A stretch of 64,000 nt of DNA from Sweltsa coloradensis (GCA_024449915.1 JAMZAV010000103.1:434001-498000); one strand, 5' to 3'. Shown: positions 20,011 through 34,400, numbered from the stretch's first letter. Notes: generated from the letters alone by a model not told the origin. Program-made: numbers and translations.

Positions 20011-20602
20011 CTTGTGGCTCTCCGTATCCTGATTCAAGTTAGCACAGTTAAAAAGTAATCAAAACAACAAACAACAAACAACAAAAACACTCATCAAAAC
20101 ATATCAAGAAAACATGACATTTGTTGAGTTAGACGACGGGGAGGGTAACAGGGGATGGGTTGTTTTAGATACTCTAAAGGACACATAACAAATGGCCCAG
20201 TGCAAGTCGCACACTCTCATTTAATGTAATTTTTTATCCACGCGGATTTCGGGGATATAAATGGATAATTATTGTTGTGAATTCAGTGAATTAGGCATAA
20301 TTTAATACGATTACCTTTATAAAAATGAGGGTATCATTCCATGTTAGTATTATAACAAAAATTACAAAACAATATACATTCATAAAAAAACAGGTCGTTC
20401 GACCTGAGCTTGGCCCAACTCAAATGCGGGCACTCAGGTGTTGATGATTTCTGAGGTTAGTATCATTGCCAAATTTGGCTTTGTTAGTGAAGTACTGTTC
20501 TATTAGAATCCAAACTTGGTTGCAAAAAATGAACCATAAAGATCCATTGCGAGACATAAGTCCAAAACGTGAAAAAAATATTTTTTAACTTATATTTATA
20601 TA
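20011..20602. other. Intergenic, no feature recognised
   Basis: AT-rich. A small palindrome (AGGTCGTTCGACCT) lies near 20391. No gene was seen. Confidence 0.45.
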
Positions 20603-21202
20603 CTAGGAAAACGCTTAAGTCCCGCCGCGTTGATGGATGAGCTTTTTTGTAAGTTTGTAGTTTGCGTAGGACTACTTTTCCTTTGCAAGTGCTTTTTGAA
20701 TGCATTGTAGGTGATTGTTGTCAAGTTTCTATTGTAACTTGTTAATTGTTATTATAAACCTAAAAAAACTCTTATCAAAACCTTTATTCTATGGATTCTG
20801 GCTAACTTTTTCAACTTTTTCTTTCAGAAAGCAATACATCACCATTACCTTAATGTCCATGTAAAATATGAACGTTGTAGCCCCACCCGTTTCCGTTTGG
20901 TCAGAATCGGCCCAAATGTCACCAAAATATCGCACTAAAAATCGGAAAAAAAATCGTAAAAGTATGATATTCATGAGAAATATTTCTTCGATTGTACCCA
21001 AAAACGTGACAGGTCTAAGTTCAGAGATTTCGAAGGTCCCTCCAATTTTCATCAAGATCGCATATGCCGTTTGCCCGGTAGAGAGCGAACAAACAGACAA
21101 AAATACAAACAAACAAAAAACAAACAAACAACAAACAAAAAACATTGGAGCTAAATTTTTTGAGGGTTCAGTGAAATTGAAGTCTTCGCTTCGCTCATCC
21201 AA
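20603..21202 (-). mobile_element. Helentron-like non-autonomous element, copy D
   Basis: On the minus strand it starts TTGGATGAGCGAAGCGAAG and ends GCGTTTTCCTAG (plus-strand CTAGGAAAACGC at 20603). It has the same family tips and T-rich/AC-rich core as copy A, but only one internal monomer, which explains the shorter 600 bp. Confidence 0.7.
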
Positions 21203-22220
21203 AAAGTCTCAATACAACTATAACAAACAGAGATAGGGTATAGTTTATTCTGTTTAGGAAAGAAATTGTGAAGGGTGGGTTGGAAGGAGGGGCTGCAGGC
21301 CGATCACATTAATTTTTATGCATAAATGTATTCCTAGATTAATAGCCCCTAATCTGCTTAGTACTGAACAATAAACATATAATATAAACTCAGAAAGAAT
21401 AATTTGAACCGGTTCTGCTACTTGATCCTACTCCAAGTTGAAATGTCGATAAAAGCGCTATCTTTATTTAGCCGACGGGGTCCTCGTAGTTTCCACGGCC
21501 ACCGGCAGGTCGCTCTGTGCTCGTCATTTCAATTAAGATGCTAGAAGTGGATTTCGTATTTACAATACCATCGAATTGAAACTTATTACGCACAGCAAAG
21601 GTTTCACTGTAATGTAAAATGATTTCCCTAAACTATTATAAAAAGAATACAAGTATTATGTACTTTGCAAAGATAATGTTTAATGTAAACAAAAATAATG
21701 GTGTAATGTTGGTTATGTTACGCCATAGTTGGTGTTGTAGGATACTATTCCAATGTCTTTGGTTGTAGGCCTACTCTCTGGAGTTTAACAAAAGCTTTTT
21801 TTTTAAAAAAAATAATACATAAACTACTAAAAATACAAAAAACCTTATAAGCTTTCATTTTGGGGTCAAAACTCCAAATAGTAGTGTGTTCTCTACCTTG
21901 TACCTAATGATAATATCATACAATACACTGAATTTTCTGTACTAGAAAATATAATGAAGAGTAACAAGTTGCAACTATCTAATAATTATTTGAGACAAGA
22001 AATAACAAATTACGTTTAGTTTGATAATTCCATATTTTGTTTCATGTTCCAATTTAATATTCCAACAATTTAGAATTATTTACATTTCTGGGCTGGTAGT
22101 CCACTGGGATAGGCGCCGGCATCGACGCGGCAGATTCGGGTAGAAGCCATAGTCGAGTTGGATTTTGTCATTTCTGGATGTATTAAAATTCGAATTTAAT
22201 CATTTATTTACTCATATCAA
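21203..22220. other. Intergenic, no feature recognised
   Basis: AT-rich sequence without recognisable coding or repeat structure. Confidence 0.45.
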
Positions 22221-22268
22221 TAATATATATATATATATTATTATTTACTCATATCAAATATATATATA

Positions 22269-22306
<38 letters not shown>
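22221..22306. repeat. (AT)n microsatellite with duplicated flank
   Basis: Two AT-dinucleotide runs (about 22221-22238 and 22256-22306). Each is preceded by the same TTTACTCATATCAA, suggesting slippage followed by duplication. Confidence 0.8.
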
Positions 22307-22307
<1 letters not shown>

Positions 22308-25300
22308 CAAACAGTGACTTATGCGTTAAACTTTAAAGCAACGAAAAGATTGATGTATTCACGATCAGCCTGGTTTGTTGCACATATTGCATTATAGACA
22401 CTTTACTCAAATGTACGCAAAGTCCAAATACAGTGACGCCATAACATTTACCAGATGTTTGTATTCGGCCATTTGAAAAATAAATATTCTAGCGAGAGCG
22501 TCTTATCGAGGCGATGAGTGGAAATGTTCATACGCGATTATTGTCAAATATATTCGACATAATGAGTACCTATATAAATAAAGAAGCCATATAGTCTACT
22601 CATAACTTTAATGATGTTGTGTACTTGTTGATTGCACCAAACCTAAACTTACACTTCCGTTTACTTTGAGATACACAAGAGCTTACCTTATACTGTGTTT
22701 ATGAAATAAGAATAGAACTTAGTCGTGACTCGTGAGTGAATGGGAAATTTTTACATTGATTAACTGCACCACTGATAAATTCTCACGTCGTCGTCGTCAA
22801 AGATCAATATTCGTTATTACAACTTTAATTTATATTTTTAGGTATGTATTACAAATTTATGAAAGTTTAGTATAATTCAATTTATTTTTGTAACTATAAT
22901 TGTTTATTTGTTGACACATCAGACCTTCCATTCTATGTATGTGTATGTATGTAAGGCTCACGACTTGCTAACTATCGGTTGACTGTACACTATCTTTATA
23001 GATATTGGTAACTTTATCTAATTATGTGTCGCAAGTTAATGCATGGATATATAATTACATTGTAACCTTGATTGTCTTGAAAATATGAATTTTCGAGTCG
23101 CGTCATCATAATAATCATAATAATCAATGAACTTAAAAATAGTTCATCCTATAAGCTAATTTGGTTCAAATGTTATTGGTAGCCATTCACACTAAATGAG
23201 CCATAAATGGTTGGGTTTTGAGAAGACGCTAATAAGCTACAACATTTACTGAGAGGGAGTGGATTGATCGACAATCCAAATGATCATTTTATCAACCGTC
23301 ACGGAGTAAAATGCCCGCGCTGAATAACACGAACTCTACATAATGATATCCATAAGAATGAGAAAACGACGTGATTTAACATAATTGTGTAATCTTTCCC
23401 TCAAAATCATCCCGTTAAAGCTGAATATGACGCTTCCAATTTCCATTACATAGTAATTTTTCTAAATTAACGTTTGAAAATTCTTTGAAAATGTTTTTTT
23501 TCGGGTAATTTAAGGGGCCATTGCTGTCTCTGTGGTGGTCGTTTTCGCCTGAGGTGATCGTTACTAATAACTTAAACAACCCCTAACATAAACCAAAACC
23601 AACCCCTAAGCTAACGTGGACCTCGGACACGTTATGATTTTAATGACAATAACGGTCCACGCGTCGAAAACAAAATTCACATGAAAGGATTAAAAATGTG
23701 TTGGTTTAGCAACTCATTACTCATTTTATACGAGGCCTTTGTTGGGATTAATCCGCCAATAGTGCGACACGAGTGTTCATTGTTTTCAATGTTTTGATTG
23801 GCTAATAAGTTTCTATTCAGTTGATAATTTCCATCCTCTGTTGTAACAATGAACGTGTGCCCGTATGAAATCAATGGACAAGCGAGCAGTGTTTGTTCAG
23901 AGTTTACATGGGCGATTGTTTGGATAAACTTGTATTGTATCAACTCGACGATGAAACACCCGCTTTCATAAAAGAGTTGCATATAACTTGAATAAAGAAT
24001 GCCACTCGACAACCACACAATATACTGTAGCCTACATCAAACAGAATAGACAAGCATGCCTACATAGGAGGTGCACAACGAACCAGATGGCTATATTCAA
24101 TATTCATATTGTTCACAAAAAAAATAATTCTAGAGATATAATACAGCATTTAATAAAAATCATGAAGATCTTGAAAGATAATATGGCAAGTATGTTAGTG
24201 GGCTATGATTTTACATAGCAAACCCAATTTGTAATTTGTCAATCATAGTTAAAATCAATATCCGTCGATCCTCAAATATAGTCTACATTTACTACTCACA
24301 AAGAAGTGCCATAATGAGCATTGTGGTGACTAGGATATAAATCCACTATTTACACCACAAAATTACCATTAATTTATAACTAATGCATATCAATCATTTA
24401 CCTGCAATTTATGATTTACAAACTAGCACAAAAAGTACAACAGCGTACTTTAACAATACTTGTGGTTAATAAAGCCTTAGTTTCTCCATATTGATTTTAC
24501 AAAGCAATCTTTTATATAATGGAATATTATACTGTTTAAAACATCGTAAGTATATATGTTACTATATTGTCAAGAAAGATGTATCGTTATAGATATTAGT
24601 TAAATATTCGAGGACGATCTAGCCCTATGTGAAAATAGTTTTCTTAGTTCAATACGCCTATCTAAAAAAAATCGCTATGAACTACAGGTACTGTGTCAGA
24701 TAGCTTTATAAACACACATGAAGAAGTAATAAATACATGAAAACAAATGTTTTGAATTCCTAATCTAATCCAAACTTAAACGAGCCCCCTCACCTCCCCC
24801 TAAAATAATTTCGATGTAATATTTAGTATTATTTCTGCATCTCTATAGCTAAGAGCATTTCTTCACAATGTAAAGGTTATTTTCCTGGCTGACAATGCTC
24901 TGCACAAGTGAATGGAGCAAAGAAGAGTGACTGACATCATGAATCAGATGCAAGAGAGTGTTTGAATAGTAATGCGATGACGGGGAGCGAGAAGGGTTGA
25001 GAAACAGGTTACAATAACACCATGTCAAGAGACGGATAACGATAATGTTTTATATATATAGGATAATGACAAGACGAAATGAAAAGGTAATAATTAGAAA
25101 GAAGTTTGCATCCACCTGCATCTTGCTGCATGGGTAATAAAAAACAGTCTCTGCTGCACGTGTTTATACACTCATTTCGTTTCGATTGAAATTTGGGCTT
25201 CGAAATTAATACAAACTGGTAGAATTCGAGTATACTTTAAACTTATTCTCTGCTAATGAGCTTCTTTTTAAATCTTCAGTACATATTATTTAAATAGCGA

Positions 25301-26875
25301 AATTCAAAAATAATTATCGATTAGCTTAATATTTAAGTTACATTGCGTTACCTAATTTATTTAACATATGATTATCATAATAGGTATAATGAATTAGATT
25401 TAGTTTTCAATTGAAATTACTATAAGCATGAAATGATCAACATTAAATTTATTTTCGTGCACAGTTACGCATGCATATACTGATACTGATTGAACCGACA
25501 AAGTGGATCTACTTTATTATCTCAACTCTTTTGAGTAATTCACTTTGGCACTGCCGCGAGGTGTTTTAAAACCTTTATAGAAGCCAAGTTCCCATCAAGA
25601 ATAGTCAAATCTTAGAATCGAACGCCCGTGGTGATCATAAATATCAGCTATCAATGTCCGGATACAAAGAAATAATTAAATGGTTGCAGTTTTTCAAATG
25701 ATCCTTGATTATTGGCTGTAGGCAACGATGAGAGTGTCGTATTATTTTTAAAATCTCTAACCACCCCTTCTCTGCTGTGGTGTCTGACAACTCTAAAACA
25801 TATCTTACACCGATTCTGAACCTTGTTCTCCAATTGTAACGAGTTATGACACTAATAAGTACGCCAGTCTTTGACTTGATTGATTCTGCCTTCAGAATAC
25901 TGTTGGTAATACCCAATACTTACAATGTCTTGGACCTGTCAGACTTCTCAATCATAATTAAATAATTATGAAGCTTGGAGTATAAGACATCAAAATCTTT
26001 AACAAGAGTAAAAAACGTATTTAATATTTGTAGGATTTGATGTAAAAATGAAAAATACCATTTTCATGAACATTCAGAATGAAATTGGCCAATTTGTTAA
26101 TCGTTTTCGGCCATTTTGCTCCCGACGTCTATCGAAGAGCGAAAGTATTTTTTGTTTGTGGTAATTTAAGGAACAGATGGTTGATTTTGTGTGGCGAGAT
26201 CGAGAGTAAATCACAAGGCAGGCAGATTGTTGGGTTGGGATAGATCAGTTTAGAGGAGTCTGCTTACAATCCTATTTGTCTAGCTGATGAACCAGCAAAG
26301 GGTTTCACCGGTGCGCTCTAGGCTCGATGTTACAAATATGAACGAATTAATAATCAAAATTCAATTAAGGGATGAAGGGGTTGTTTTAGTTATAACTCTC
26401 CCTTTCCAACTGCCAAATACGCCCACTAGCGGTAGTATTACACTCGCAATTGATTTCTCACAATATATAACCACTGGCAAGGGTGTTGCGTCAAGTATAA
26501 AAACGTCAAATTAAAATATATACCCTTAATGGTTAGTGATGGTGCTGGAATTTTAACGTTATTAACACAAGAAAATGCAATCTACAAAAGAAGTGTTTTT
26601 AAATGGAATGTTACACACAAGTTTCGCGTTGAATTTATGATATTATTATGAATAATTGTATCATAAACCAATTATCATTTGTCGTGTTCGATAAGTTTTA
26701 TTGGTCAGAACAGCGTTGTTTGCAATAATCAATAACTACTGCTTCAACGTACTTTGCCATCAAAAGAATATTATTATTATTTGTCGATAATCGTGTTTGC
26801 GATTGTCATAAAGTTTTACTCATGAATGTTCCCAAAGTCAACTGACATCAGTCTGTATATCAACTTAGTATAGAA
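22307..26875. other. Gene-poor AT-rich stretch
   Basis: Scanned on both strands. The longest ORF (113 codons, minus, 23677-24018) has no domain I recognise and no coding-like composition. No TIR element or RNA gene was identified. Confidence 0.45.
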
Positions 26876-27673
26876 CTAGGAAAACGCTTAAGTCCCGCCG
26901 CGTTGTTGGATGAGCGTAATTGGTGCATTGAGCTGCCATGTGTTATGCGGATTTTCTGTTGTTCTGTGAAAAAATTAGTACTAAGTTGAAGATTTTTTTA
27001 AAACTAAATTAAATTAAATAAAAAATAAACTTTATATTTTAATTTTTTTAATTAATCGTATGAATTTTAAAAAATTGAAAAAACGAAAAATTGCGATTGT
27101 TTTAAGAAATAATTATTTGATTGCGCTCAAATTGCACACGAATATATAAATTCATAAAATTAAGGTTCTGTGAAAAAAGTATTACAATAAAATAAAGCAT
27201 GTAGGTGTTATAAGTAAAAAAATTGTTTTAAAAAAGAAAAAAACCACAAAATTGATATTTTCATGAAAAATAATTTTTCGATTGTGCTCAAATTGTACAC
27301 GGATATCTTAATTCATAAAATTAAGGTTCTGTGAAAAAATCATGAAAATCGGATTAAGCATGTAGGTGTTATAAGTAAAATAAATTTTCAAAAAATCGAA
27401 AAAAATCGTAAAATTGCGATTTTCATGAGAAATAATTTTTTGATTGCGCTCAAAAACGTGGCAGTTCTAAGTTCAGAGATTTCGAAAGCCTCTATAAAAT
27501 TTCATCACAAACGGAGTATCGGTTTAGCCGGAATCGTGCTGACAAACACACAAAAATACAGAAAAAAAGAAAGAAGGAAAGAAAGAAAAAAAAAAAAACA
27601 TTCCGGATTTTTTTCTCCAGTGTAGTGAAATGGAATCTTCGCTTCGCTCGCTACGCTCGCTACGCTCATCCAA
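26876..27673 (-). mobile_element. Helentron-like element, second subfamily, copy F
   Basis: On the minus strand: TTGGATGAGCGTAGCGAGCG at the 5' tip and GCGTTTTCCTAG at the 3' end, with the AACGC/GCGTT hairpin and the inverted CGCTCATCCAA. The core differs from copies A-E: an A/T-rich ~160-bp monomer (TTAAGGTTCTGTG block) repeats about three times. It shares with them a block around CTCTGAACTTAGA and CCACGTTTTTGAG. Confidence 0.7.
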
Positions 27674-28464
27674 TTAGAATAGGATTAAACAAATATTTGC
27701 TGAGATAGAATAGTAAATTATTCAAACAACAATGAGGAACTCTTTCATGGATATAACGAGAAGAAACAAAATATACTTTTAAACTTGTATACTTATTTTA
27801 GTTTTTCATCGAAATTTTTTAATGATGTGGTTGCGAAATAAATTATCCCATCAAATACGTGAATATGTAAATATATTTTTTGGTTGTCTTGTAACTGTAT
27901 CTGTATCTTCTAACTAAATCGATTTCTACATCTTCCCTGGTACCTATTTTATATTACGTCGAAATCTTTCATGGTCAAGATGTAACATTATTATGAGTGA
28001 CGTTTCCTCTGATCTGTGTTACCCTCCATGCACCCACATCCATCCCCTCCCCTTTTTAAAACCATCCCCCAATATGATGAGCATCCAACCCTCCTTCCTT
28101 CCACTCTCTCTCTAGATAGATGTAGAAAAAACAAAACGTTCAACCCTTTTTCATTCACTGACTTTAAACGAAAATCCACACATCTTCAAGTTACAATTCA
28201 ACGGACATATAAATGGGGATGATTATTATACTTCTCCGCGAAGTATGATGCACTGTTCAATAACAATACAAGAAAGGATTTTCTAGACTAAAGGGACATT
28301 TTTATGGCGCAATTTTGAAGATAATAATTCCACGTAGTCCAAACAAAATATATGACCTTCTAACCTAGATTATAAATACAAATTCACAATATTTCGATTG
28401 TTAATCAATTTGATAACATTGAATATTTCAAGTTGATTTAGTTTTCAAGTAGCCTATGTCATAA
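27674..28464. other. Intergenic, no feature recognised
   Basis: AT-rich. A C/T-rich stretch lies around 28020-28120. No gene was seen. Confidence 0.45.
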
Positions 28465-28475
28465 ACCATAACATA

Positions 28476-29030
28476 GCCGTCCCACAGTGCCGCTTCCCGT
28501 AAGGCCATCAACCTTTTTTTTCCCCCTATGCCATCATTACTACCTGTCGATAAAGACCATGTTACACTTGTTGGCCTAAGGGGAATTGATTTATTCCCCT
28601 TAGGCCAACACCCTGCATTTCATTATCGAAAATACAAAGAAGGTTTGTTGGCCTTGGGGTAATTGATTTATTCCCGTTAGGCCAACAGCGTATATACATC
28701 GTTTACGGTAAGGAGCGGGGCGTTGTTGGCCTTGGGGTAATTGATTTATTCCCGTTAGGCCAACAGCGTATATGCACCCCGCTCCTTACCGTAAACGATG
28801 CATATACGCTGTTGGCCTAACGGGAATAAATCAATTACCCTAAGGCCAACAAACCTTCTTTGTATTTTCCATAATGAAATGCAGGGTGTTGGCCAAAGGG
28901 GAATAAATCAATTCCCCTTAGGCCATCAACGCTTCCTGTAACATGGTCTTTATCGACAGGTAGAAATGATGGCATAGGGGGAAAAAAAAGGTTGATGGCC
29001 TTACGGGAAGCGGCACTGTGGGAAGACACC
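28476..29030 (+). mobile_element. Foldback element of nested hairpins, copy 1 (11-bp TSD)
   Basis: 555 bp, almost wholly self-complementary. It is flanked by perfect 11-bp direct repeats ACCATAACATA (28465-28475 and 29031-29041). Tips: GCCGTCCCACAGTGCCGC at the left and GCGGCACTGTGGGAAGACACC at the right; the inverted part begins at CCCACAG (28481-29022), while the outermost bases differ. The arms contain five smaller hairpins; the first (28570-28609) is a perfect 17-bp stem with loop TGATTT. The centre repeats a GGAGCGGGG-type inverted segment. A long-TIR element with an 11-bp TSD is most like Mutator/foldback-type elements; this is inference. It has no transposase, and the ORF inside is a by-product. 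Confidence 0.8.
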
Positions 29031-29041
29031 ACCATAACATA

Positions 29042-29941
29042 TACATATATTGCAAGAACAATCGCACATATCTGATAAAGGTGAATAACAATGGAACGGG
29101 TTATAGAAATCCTAACATGACGATAAGATGATAGATATTAGCGAAAACCACAGACTTCGTACGGTAGACCTGATTGAAATAAAATAACAGTGTTTGGTGC
29201 AAATCCTTTGAGGGTCCTCTTATAAAAAACATAATTATGATCATTGTGAACATATGGCAATAAAAAACAAGCTTGCCGCTCAGGTTAGCTTTAAAAGACG
29301 ATCGTAAACCCAAATCGTCACTTTTGGAGACAAAACCACTCTTTTTTAATAAACTAGAATTGACGCACGTGCAAAAAGTATGTTTTATATTATTTGTTTG
29401 TATATTATAGTCTTCCAAGAAATCGCGTGCAATATTAAATAAAGGTACTTATGCGTGACTGATGTTAATTTCTGGTGTAGGCTATATGGATATTTTAACT
29501 TTGAGGATTACTTAAATTATTTATTACGTATTTTTTGTAGACTACATTGTAATGCAGGCAAATCGATATTATCGCCGTTGTTGTAACTATTACGCCACAA
29601 AATTTCGTATACATCAGTGGTGTCGTAGCAGTATTGTTGTGGTTATAAATGTATTAACTAATATATTATACTTGATTATCGGGTTACTTGAAGCAATCAG
29701 GGGTGACTGGAGGCTGGTTATGAAGGTTATGGTGCGAAACCAACGGGGATGCGCGCTTATAGAACCTGCCGCAGACCACTCATAAGATCCGACAACTCAT
29801 TTAAAATACAATCATCATTTTATTACACTGTTTACGTGTTCCACTCATATTTATTTATTTAACGTATATATCCTTTTCAGTTAAAAACTGATTTACAAAG
29901 GAACACAACAAAATAAATTAAATAAACTAAATTCAAATAAA
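29042..29941. other. Intergenic, no feature recognised
   Basis: Two ORFs (105 codons minus at 29101-29418; 77 codons plus at 29552-29785) show no recognisable domain. Confidence 0.45.
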
Positions 29942-30642
29942 CTAGGAAAACGCTTAAGTCCCGCCGCGTTGTTGGATGAGCGAAATTGGTGCATTGAGCT
30001 GCCATGTGTTATGCGAATTTTCTGTTGTTCTGTGGAAAAATCATTTTTTAAATAAAATTGCGATTTTTTAAAGAAATAATTTCTCGATTGCGCTCAAATT
30101 TAACACTAATATATAAATTCATAAAATTAAGGTTCTTCGAAAAAATCATTACAATCGGATAAAGCATGTAGGTGTTATAAGTCAAAGAATTGTTTAAAAA
30201 AAGAAAAAACCCGTAAAATTTCGATTTTATGATAAATATTTTTTCAATTGCGCTCAAATTTCACAAGAATATCTATATTCATAAAATAAAGGTTCTGTGC
30301 AAAAATAATTAAAATCGGATAAAGCATGTAGGTGTTATAAGTCAAAGAAATTTTTAAAAAATCGAAAAAAATCGTAAAATTGCGATTTTCATGAGAAATA
30401 ATTTTCCGATTGCGCTCAAAAACGTGGCAGCTCTAAGTTCAGAGATTTCGAAGGCCTCCATAAAATTTCATCTCAATCGGAGTCTCGGTTTAGCCGGAAT
30501 CGTGCGGACAAACAGACAAAAATACAAAAAGAAAAAAAAAAAAAAAGAAAAAAAAAAAAAAAAAAAACATTCTGGATTTTTTTCTCCAGTGAAGTAGAAT
30601 GGAATCTTCGCTTCGCTCGCTACGCTCGCTACGCTCATCCAA
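29942..30642 (-). mobile_element. Helentron-like element, second subfamily, copy G
   Basis: Same tips and core as copy F: plus-strand CTAGGAAAACGCTTAAGTCC at the left and TACGCTCATCCAA at the right. It has about two TTAAGGTTCT monomers and an A-rich tract (30525-30565). Confidence 0.7.
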
Positions 30643-31387
30643 TTAAATTTAAACTAAACTAAATAAATCTAATTACATAGATGCATGACACAACAATGGA
30701 CCACAGTCAAGTAAATATTTGAAATACTAATATTACAACAACAATGTAACAAATTCAAAAAGAACATCTCATTTAAAATACCTCAACATTTTATTAAACT
30801 GTTTACGTGTTGACTAAGGGCCATTGATTTAACACTCTCCTTAAAAAATAATAATTTTTTTTTTAACTTTATGGAGAAACAAATGATTTGCATTCATCTA
30901 CAAAGATTTTAACAAACAAAATATTAATATATGCTAAAGTGCATGCTAAATAATTAATTTTATTACGTGTTTCGATCGCCATAGGTATGCTCTGTACCCA
31001 ACCGACTAAATCGGTTCTCATATTGGCTTCGAAGAGAATCTCCTCAAAACGGTCAGCTTCGGTAACCAAGAAGAAAGAGATGATGAAGTAGACTTTGATG
31101 TTATATAAATGAACATTATTGATGTGACTTGTGTGCCACTTCGTATTTCTGATATCACGCCCCGGGGGTGCAACCCCAAACTAAACCTTACCGACAAGAC
31201 AAAGACATAAACTACCCGAATTAAGAATTTGAATTTTCATAACGGTCCGGACGAGAATCTCGGGTTACTGTGACGACGTGACTTGAGAAGGAAGGTAGGT
31301 CAGGGCTGGTGGGTCACTGACGGAGACACGTGCGCGTCTTGTGCTGGGTGGGCCCGCCCGCGAGGCCGGTGAGACGCCGGGAGTCAC
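30643..31387. other. Intergenic with a GC-rich end
   Basis: Mostly AT-rich, but 31270-31390 is clearly GC-rich (for example GTGGGCCCGCCCGCGAGGCC). It leads into a short minisatellite. No ORF with a known domain; it could be an unannotated promoter or exon, which cannot be decided from sequence alone. Confidence 0.4.
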
Positions 31388-31466
31388 GGGACACGGAGTC
31401 GGAGACAGTGGGACACGGAGACAGTAGGTTACGGAGACAGTAGGACACGGAGACAGTGGGACATGG
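31388..31466. repeat. 16-17-bp minisatellite
   Basis: About four units of GGACACGGAGACAGT(A/G), with one GTTACGG variant, at the edge of a GC-rich patch. Confidence 0.75.
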
Positions 31467-34400
31467 TGGTAGCTGCTTTGTCGTAAAGTGGTAACAAAAT
31501 ATAATAATCCTAATTCATAACAAAACGATATTGAAAAAAAATGTAAAGTTAAAAATGCAGTGACAAGTTTTAAGTGCACCTTCTATGTGCACCGTTTATT
31601 GGTGATTATAAAGATTTTATTTTGAGGAAAACATATTTTGGTTTTTACACTACTGATTGTCATTTGGACATTATGTATTGTGTTGTACCATTAGCTACCC
31701 CAAATTATTCATACCCCTCAAAATTCCCTGTAGATTAATGTATACTAGTTCGTGTTATTTATTGTATGTTAACTTTATACCAGTTTTACGAGTGAAGTTG
31801 TTGAAGTTGCAGAAGTTGGTATGACATTACCGTAAAATCGTTCCCCGACTTTGGATCAAACCCAACACTCTGGTTGTATGTGCAGCACTTTTTTAAATGT
31901 ATATAACTTTATTTAGTTGTTATTTACTATATGTTTGTATTGTATTATTTGTGAGATAAAGTCTAAAGTGGGTTATTTACTATGACAGAATATTTTATAT
32001 ATCGTAGTATATTATTTCGTCCACCGCCATCATGTACTATATGGCAGGATCCATGGGTCTACCTTGAGGCATCCAACCCCATCCCCATGTCCTTGTTTAT
32101 CTCACCCCGAGACGGACTCAGGGTTGATTAATCTCAGCACCCCGCGTAGGTAAGTGAATATGTAACAATTACTGTCAACTACAGGGTGAACTGAAAGTAG
32201 GTTAATGTCCGAGAACACAATCAGTCATCATTAATGCTGGCGGTCCCGTTGAAGTAGAAATATTTGTCGTGGAGCCTGCTGACGAATCGAGGCTTGAGAG
32301 CTGGGAACACGCACGAACTATGCTATGTATGTCTACAACAAAAATCAGGAGGGCGATTGTAATAATATGCATAATATCGCGCTTCAGTAATATTTCTTTA
32401 TTTCGCAAGAAAACGCTTCAAGCAAATAATAAAATACAAAAAATATTTACTCAACGAATTGTAGACACTAGACATAATATGGTCTTAAAGCCAATATAGA
32501 TAGCAAATTCGATGAAGCTTGAATAATATAATAATGTGGTTACTGATTACTTAATGTGAACAAAATATGATAATGATAATTTAATTGATCCTTAAGAAAT
32601 TAATGAACGTAACAAAAACACGCAAGGCCAATTTAATAAGATTTAATTTAAAATTTAAATTTAAATTAAAACAACTTTTCACTGTATTCAATAAAGTAAT
32701 ATAAACGAAATTTATTCCAACATTGAATATTCTATCATTGAGTTCTATTACATGGTAAGCGGTAATTTGAGTATAATAGATAATAATATATTGAAATTAG
32801 AGTAAGTATTATAAACGCCAAACTTTCGCCTATCGACACACGTAGACCTTCGTATTTCTAAGTGGGGCATTTGACTCATGAAAAATCTACGTATACAAAT
32901 GTGTAAAAAAAAAAAAAAGCACCACCAGAGACAGGTCTACATCTAAAAAGGAAAAAGAAAAAATGTAATTTATTTATTTATAACAAAGAGGAAGGACATA
33001 AAATAGAACGTACACATAATTGGCATACTAAGATTAATATAACAATAGGCCAATAACAAATAATATACCATACGATTTGAATGTGAAACTGGACATGCGG
33101 AGAAGGTGGATCGAGAAAAGCAAGACATATTCTCACCAAATATGACATAAAGGAATAAATTGAGGTGATATCGGGCTCTTAATAGGAGCAAGAGGAACGA
33201 TACTAGATTTTTTTGTTAAATTTTGCAAACGTTTTAGACTAAATGCAAGTTCTATTTATGACTTTGTGATCCTTGCTTCAAAGGGATCTATTTTGATTTT
33301 TAAAAATCACCTATACGGCCAAAGCAAGAAGTGTGCAAGAAGTAACAAGTATAAATTTGTATTTGTTATTTTTATACATCACAAATTATACTTCACACTT
33401 CATTTTTCACTTAATTTCATTTTTTCATAATATGTAACTAATTTTACTTATTGTTATATGTAATTTGGATAAATGTAAATTAATTTTAATTTTTGTTATT
33501 CTGTGTCTTATGGCAACCCTTATGTAAAGGCAGAGCTTTATTGAAAAAATAAAGTTGTACTACTATTGCAATTTTTTATGTTAATAAGTAGTATCTGTAT
33601 GTTTGATTGAAATTATTTACCAGTTCTTAAAATAAATATTTTAATCAAACAATCAATTTTGTTCTACTAGTTTAATTTATAATAGTATCTGTATATTTAG
33701 ACAGTTTGTGAATCAAGTCAATGTAAATTAGACCAATTATTTTAAACAAGTGTGTAGATGAGAAGTTAAATTTAAAATGATAATCAAGAAACTCTCATAA
33801 GAAATACATGAGTCCCGTTATTGTAACAGTCTAGAGATAATAACGTTAGCATTCTTCAGGATCAATAATTAAGATGATTATTGTTGACATCTTGCAATAA
33901 AAAAATGCATGTCTGGCACGTATTATTGGAACCCACTACTCGTGATGGATTTGGCACCCCAACCGTCTGGTTTGAACAATCTTAGAGTGGGTTTCTTTGC
34001 AAGACATTATTGAGAGAAAATCCTATTATTATGTCAACATACATCACTAAGTACAAATTACATGCACCATTTAACTACCGTCAGAATAACATGCACACCA
34101 AAATACTCCCCACCCCCTATAAAAGTAATTACTTTTACAATAAAGATGATGAGCCTGCCATATTTAAGTTTTTGGTTTAGAACCGACTCTGACCATCACA
34201 ACGCACCAATTATACCATATAGCACACATGACGTAATGCGTACATTAACAATTGGTGAATTAAAAATGAATTTTGAATGCGAATGCTGCGATATTATTAT
34301 AGGCCCTTTATTACGTAATGCTGACACGTTCTTGACTGATCCCCGGTAATAATGTAGTCACGATTAAGCGAGTATCCATAAGCGATTATTCCAGTCTGTG

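Noticed and set aside
23570..23630. CCCTAAC/CCCCTAAG words, possibly telomere-like
   Set aside because: Spacing is irregular and there is no TTAGG/CCTAA array.
28835..29035. Minus-strand 66-codon ORF, near-identical to a plus-strand ORF at 57997-58191
   Set aside because: The match is due to both lying in the two foldback copies; the sequence is palindromic and has no protein features.
33190..33560. Possible LINE 3' end with AATAAA and a short hairpin
   Set aside because: No coding sequence upstream and no tail or TSD; mentioned only as an option in the region note.
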